A stretch of DNA of 64,000 nucleotides from Muricea muricata (lineage: Eukaryota > Cnidaria > Anthozoa > Malacalcyonacea > Plexauridae), in contig OY979717.1 of the NCBI GenBank assembly GCA_963855995.1, forward strand, positions 36,661,497 through 36,725,496. The letters are read 5' to 3'. Positions 45,358 through 64,000 of this stretch are shown piece by piece. The stretch's first letter is position 1. The number at the start of each line of letters is the position of its first letter. A model generated the notes under the pieces. That model saw only the letters and a program-made list of their open reading frames with translations, was not told the origin of the DNA and searched no databases. The translations under genes and the position numbers were made by a program.

Positions 45358-47660
45358 ATGGATGATTCTTCTTCTGATGAAAGTTTTTACATTACACAAT
45401 CCTCGACGCGATCAGAAAGCTCAAGGAGAGACATCGACGATTGTTCATTTTAGACAACAACTCTTTTGGAGACTGAAAATACACGACATAGAGTCACAGA
45501 GACAAATAAAGAAATTCAAAATGCAGTGGCCGTGGCCATCAGTGATTTATTTGAAGGTAAGTCAGGATTTCGTCGTATTATTTATCTTGACGTTTTGTTT
45601 TTAGCTAAGTACGTTTTTTACTTTTGTGCAGGAAATCGATTTCGAAAACCAATAACTTCTTCGGAGTGCAAAATGTTCGAGGAAAGTTGGACATCCGAGG
45701 CAAGTCGAAAAAAGTGGCTTTGGGTGTTGCGAACCTTCGAAGAATTGCGAACCAGAAAAAATCATGCCGTGTCTTTTGACAATGAAATCTATGGCGAAGA
45801 ACCATTGATTAACCGAAGCTTAGATGAAATATCTGATGACGAGTTGGACTTTTGCCTTGCACGTTTCATCGCAGAAGTGAGAACAGACGGTGCTGAATAC
45901 CCTGGAAGGACTATATACGAAATGATAAATAGCATTCAAGCTTATTTACGTTTTAAGTGCAAGCGTAATGTAAATTTATTGACAAAACAGCCCGTGTGTT
46001 TAGAAGTTTAAACTCGGCTTTAAATTTTGTAATGAAAGAAAGAGCCGGCCAAGGCATTGGAGTAGAGACAGAGCAAGCTAAATTCATTTCAGAGGAGCAG
46101 GAAAATTATTCGTGGGAGCATGGCTTTTTTAGTTTAGGTATTCCGCATACAATTTGCTTTAAGGGCTGGGCAAGAGCACAGAAACTTGAGGCGTGAAAAC
46201 TCTCAGCTATCGCTACAAGTTGACGAATTCGGTGACGCATATTTGCAGTATTACGAGGATATCTGCAAAACCAACAATGGCGGATTAGCCCATTTACGTG
46301 TTAAACGAAAAATTGTTCGGGCGTATAAGAATTTGAAAAATCCAGAGCGTTGCCCAGTTGAGCTTTACAAGAAATATCTATGGCACGTTCCGAAAAGTAC
46401 GGGGGATAACGCGTTTTATTTACGAGCTTTGCCAAAACCGAACGGGCAGATTTGGTATTAGGGAGCTTTAGATTTGACTACGGCTACGGCTACGACTACG
46501 AGATTCGTCATTTTTGCGCCAAGCGCACGCCATATGCTGACGCCATCTCGTACTAACGAGAAAAAGTCGTAGCCGTCGCTCATCTGAGTACGACATTTTG
46601 CAGGAATCTCGTAGTCCTCACTACGACTTTTTAAATACTATTGAAAGTTAGTTTACGTTTGCTTTTCTTCAAAAATTATCTGTAGAAATATTCGACTTAT
46701 TCTTAGCGTTTATACAAACGATAGCCATAAACAAACATGAGCGAACTACACTGCGAAATTCTAGCTAGCAATTTTTGTACTTATGTGTCATATATAGATT
46801 TGTGATTTTTTATGTTCTTAACAATATATTCTTGAATATATAGTCCTAGTAGTCCTAAAACTTTGAAATATAATTGTAGTTGCAATCTCGTTATAAATAT
46901 TATCTGGTTTGTTTTTTTTATTCAACACTTACTTGTTTGTTTTTTTATTCTACACTTACTTGCAGTTAGTTCGTGCACTGTTCTTCGTATAAAGAGCTAA
47001 CCTTGTAGAGAGAGTTATGGACTAAATGAAAATTAATTTACGGAAACTTCATTTCTCGTTGCTTGTTTTTCTTCTAAATAAAGTTCAAACAGAAACGAGA
47101 ACGACATACGACTTCTGCGCACGCCATCAAATCTCGTAGTCGTAGCCGTAGCCGTAGTCAAATCTAAAGCTCCCTAATATAAGACTGCCGGTAGGGAGAA
47201 ATTGGCAAATGTCGTCAAGAATATTATGAAAAAGGCTTTGGTTTAAGGGGCATTTTACAAATCATTCTCCACGTCGTCGTAGTTGTGCTACAAGACTGTA
47301 CGACGCCGGAGTACCCGAACAAGTTATTCAGGAGACTACAGGCCATCCGTCATCTGATGGGATTAAAAGGCTTATAAATGCACCTCGTCTTCGCTAAAGA
47401 GAAAAGCAAGTGAACTATTGCAAGGTAGTTTTTGTGAGGCTAACATGGATGAAGAGTGCAAAAAGGTCGCCAGAAATTTTTGTGAAAACTTTAATGAATC
47501 GAGTAAAATGTGTCGAAGTGTTTCGCGTGAGGTTGCAACGAGTGTAGAATGTAAAACCAAGACAGGCGTTAAAAAAAATTTTGAGGAAGTATCGTCTAGC
47601 TGTGATCAGTCGGTTGTTATTCTGACAGATTCCACCAAGATAGTTGTTTCGTACAAATGA
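45358..47660 (+). pseudogene. Crypton-like tyrosine recombinase gene, interrupted
   Basis: An ATG at 45358 opens an acidic start (MDDSSSDESFYITQSSTR), broken by TAG at 45463-45465, after which the same frame continues. A probable intron (GTAAGT at 45555 to TTTTGTGCAG near 45631) joins DLFEG to NRFRKPITSSECKMFEESW. Then come LDEISDDELDFCLARFIAE and IYEMINSIQAYLRFKCKRN (core-binding domain), HRNLRRENSQL-type sequence and GGLAHLRVKRKIVRAYKN, and YLRALPKPNGQIWY. A 720-bp element splits the gene at 46458. Beyond it the frame resumes with YKTAG, GHFTNHSPRRRSCATRLYDA (H-x-x-R box) and VIQETTGHRSSDGI, with a lysine/serine-rich tail. The order matches Crypton/KDM-type recombinases. Frame changes at about 46010 and 46195 add to the decay. 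Confidence 0.75.
46458..47177. mobile_element. 720-bp TIR element inserted in the recombinase gene
   Basis: The ends are TTAGGGAGCTTTAGATTTGA and its reverse complement, continuing for about 50 bp through GACTACGGCTACGGCTACG. The flank is TA on both sides (46456-46457 and 47178-47179). Removing the element and one TA rejoins the recombinase frame precisely. TA duplication indicates a Tc1/mariner-type MITE. No open frame of note inside. Confidence 0.9.
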
Positions 47661-47871
47661 CTGATTTTAAAGTTTACCGTCTCTGGAATATGACGTCTAT
47701 TTTGTAGCCTATATACCAACGTAGCGTGTATAATAACTCCAATTAGCTATTAGCTATTAAAGATTTGTAGTGCATTTATATTGTGTGAAACTATGTTTAT
47801 GTGGCGCTTATTTTCACTCTTCAATATGATGAGATAAAACGCCTTTACGGGGCTGGCTGCAACAATTTTTA

Positions 47872-47945
47872 TATTGCAGTTCACTAACTGCAATAATTTT
47901 TATATTGCAGTGAGCTAACTCAGTGCAATGATTTTCATATTGCAG
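47872..47945. repeat. Three near-palindromic TGCAATAATTTTTATATTGCA motifs
   Basis: The motif, shown by its ends TGCAATAATTTT and ATATTGCA, recurs at about 47858, 47889 and 47926 at a roughly 33-bp spacing, and each copy can fold into a short AT hairpin. It lies just downstream of the recombinase gene. Confidence 0.6.
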
Positions 47946-48243
47946 TGTGGCATTTTGCGCGTATATTATTTACCCCTGGTAATTTCACTACAATAAAAAA
48001 AGACCGCTCCCGTTTTTCTTAAATCTAACCCTATTAATGATTCTGTCATATAGTGCAGAGTGAGAACAATAGGTTATTATGAGCGTCAGTAATTATATGC
48101 ATATTTGGTGTAAATTCAGAAATCGATAGTCAAACTGCGTGTGATAAATCTCCCAGCAATTGATTTCTTATCGAATACCAAAACGCTGAAGGTTTCAAAA
48201 TTGCGGCACTTAATATTGCTAGTGAATTAAAAATGGTCAGGTC

Positions 48244-48540
48244 ATGTTGCTAGAGATAGAGGAAAAGGAATCTATATTACTAGGTGATTTCAATTGTAAT
48301 GTCCTAGAGATAAATAAAACTCCGCATACATTAAAACTTACTTCCCTATATGATGAATATCAGTATAATCAGCTTATTAAACAACCTACACGTATAACAA
48401 GCAGTGCTCAAACTTTAATTGATCACCTTGCTACAACAGCGTCCAATCGCATACGAAGTAGTGGAGTATATGTCATCTTTCTATCGGTGACCATTGTTTG
48501 ATATATGCAGTGCGTCGTATGATAATTGTGTTAAGCTTTT
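48244..48540 (+). pseudogene. LINE endonuclease-domain relic
   Basis: The frame holds ILLGDFNCNVLEINKT, YNQLIKQPTRITSSAQTLID and NRIRSSGVY, then after a one-base shift LSIGDHCLIYAV. GDFN, the TR-x-T...TLIDH block and SDH (here GDH) are the last catalytic blocks of apurinic-like endonucleases of CR1/L2-type LINEs. Only this piece remains. Confidence 0.7.
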
Positions 48541-48549
48541 AAAGAAACC

Positions 48550-49826
48550 TTGGTAATTGATAATTATTATTTATTACTTTTTCATAGTTTTAATTTATTA
48601 ACGGCATGGTTCCATAACTACATTTTCTGTAATTATTGTGAAAGTGGAATGTATTCAACAGGAAAATAATCCTATTTTATTGGCAATTACATGTTGCAAA
48701 TGTGGATGAATGATGTGATAGTCTCCTATGTACTACATTAATAAATACATGCCTCCTGTAGCGTAACTAAATACAGTATATGGATATCTGACAATGGATA
48801 CGTTTTATTGGTGGAATTTCTAAGAGAATTTATGATGGCTTGCGAAACAAAACGAAACGTGAATATATACAGAGGGCAGCAAGAAATATAGTGACACTTT
48901 TCGCAAAACGGAAATATTCAACATTATTATCTCAATGGATAATTGCAATGTAAAACAAATAAATTTATACAGATATCAGTGTCTGAAATTTTTTTCATAT
49001 ATTAACCAAATTTAGTGCCATGTGTGCATTCAATCTGTAGAAGGTTACTTGGTAATTGACATGTATTTTTAGTCTGTTCATTCACTGTTTAACATTACAC
49101 CTTGAATAAAAGGTGCGCCATGAGTTTATCTTTGTCTTGGCTATAGCTGTGTAATGGTCAACGATTTAGCTATGTCTCTTTTTACTTATTTGAATTATTT
49201 GCCGTTGTTTAGTAATAAAGTCAATCGACAGGACTATGGTTTTTCATTATTATGTTTTGATACATGATTTCAACCATCTGACTTTGTTGTATGTTACACC
49301 TGAAGAATAAAGTGAATTGATGCCTCATGTTTCAGCTGCCATTTTGTTATATATATGGGTATAGTGTAGGCAATTTGGAGGGTGGAGCTGCTGACTACTT
49401 TCTAGATGTTTAACAAGATAATTGTCAAGTAATGTTTGGAGCGTCTTTGCTATATTTCGCTCCTTCCAAATGATTAAAATAAAAATTATTACAGGATAAG
49501 TTAAGTACAAGTTTAACTAGACTGATTGATTTTTCCAACTACAATACATTAAATCAATTAACCAATTAATGATGTATTTACACTGCGTGTATATTTTTCA
49601 CTAATTTCAGTAGCACGATTAGCTGATTAGCAGTGTGATTAGCTGATTATTACTATCACTTCGCTTGTAGACAAATATTAACCGTAAAATATCGTCATTT
49701 CCGCATAATAGTATCTTTCACTGCCTGATTAGACAAACATGCTAGTTATACTCAAATAATCAGTACTACTTGTATTAGGGTTACGTAGTTTACTTAAAAT
49801 ACGTACATGATTGCATGAAATAATGA
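48550..49826. other. Non-coding stretch downstream of NOX5
   Basis: No gene recognised. A plus string near 48820 (IYDGLRNKTKREYIQRAARN) could be a retroelement fragment. On the minus strand this is the 3' flank and probable UTR of NOX5. Confidence 0.35.
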
Positions 49827-63729
<13,903 letters not shown>

Positions 63730-64000
63730 CTGCCATATTTTGGAAGAACAAAGATTAGTAAATATAAAATACATGGTTCGTCATGACTATGACACTGAAT
63801 TACTGACGCCATGTTACAGGGTTGAGAATAAGAATAACAACAAGAATATTCGGTGCAAAATGTGAGTTCAGTGCATTTTTTATGATTAATCATTGCCGCA
63901 TCTATACAGTAACCAATTCGCCTTCTATTGCAAAAACATTCAAATCTGGAAAGTGTTTCTACGGTTTGTTGGCGCTCGGCAGAGATTGATTGGAATGACC

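Noticed and set aside
49325-49510. Minus frame containing AKTLQTLL as a NOX5 terminal exon
   Set aside because: The true terminal exon with FFCGAP and ENF was found at 49827-49958, upstream of it with matching phase.

Overview
The window is AT-rich animal genomic DNA with small exons, canonical GT/AG introns and a heavy load of decayed transposons. The mix (Penelope-like, DIRS-like, Crypton-like, BEL/Pao, Ty3/Gypsy, CR1/Jockey-type LINEs, many TIR and foldback elements) together with an intron-rich NOX5 gene points to a marine invertebrate. A cnidarian, probably an anthozoan, is my best guess, but this is inference and not proven by any single gene.

The one well-supported host gene is a calcium-regulated NADPH oxidase of the NOX5 type on the minus strand at about 49.8-63.7 kb. 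I reconstructed 13 exons whose splice phases all agree, from an N-terminal EF-hand series through the haem-binding membrane domain to the FAD/NADPH domain and a terminal ENF motif. Its introns hold a Penelope-like element with a hammerhead-ribozyme relic, a long (AT)n tract, a nearly intact LINE with one stop, and a second LINE remnant. Other possible host genes are one exon of an LDL-receptor class B (YWTD propeller) protein at 6.5 kb, a small secreted cysteine-containing protein at 18.9 kb, and a short acidic/helical protein at 44.2-44.9 kb.

Layout: 0-0.2 kb, start of a transposase-like ORF; 2.3-4.9 kb, Ty3/Gypsy relic split by a TIR element; 6.5 kb, YWTD exon; 9.6-12.2 kb, BEL/Pao relic (minus); 13.3-18.3 kb, a nest in which a Gypsy pol is split by an element with hAT-like ends that encloses a DIRS-like tyrosine-recombinase retrotransposon; 18.8-24 kb, mostly non-coding repeats; 24.2-27.7 kb, a TIR element carrying a roughly 185-192 bp tandem array; 27.8-30.3 kb, a TIR element with a P/THAP-type transposase relic, next to a 244 bp foldback; 31.4-31.8 kb, minisatellite; 32.5-42.3 kb, a roughly 2.3 kb unit present three times in tandem, invaded by other elements; 42.9-43.7 kb and 48.2 kb, LINE relics; 44.2-47.7 kb, a divergent pair made of the acidic gene and a Crypton-like recombinase gene, the latter split by a 720 bp TIR element; 49.8-63.7 kb, NOX5.

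No rRNA, tRNA or CRISPR was found. Most of the sequence is a record of successive insertions. The most informative spots are the NOX5 N-terminus, the nested DIRS/hAT/Gypsy locus, the hammerhead relic, the Crypton-like locus, and the TIR element at 40.1-42.2 kb built of repeated GGTTA/TAACC motifs.
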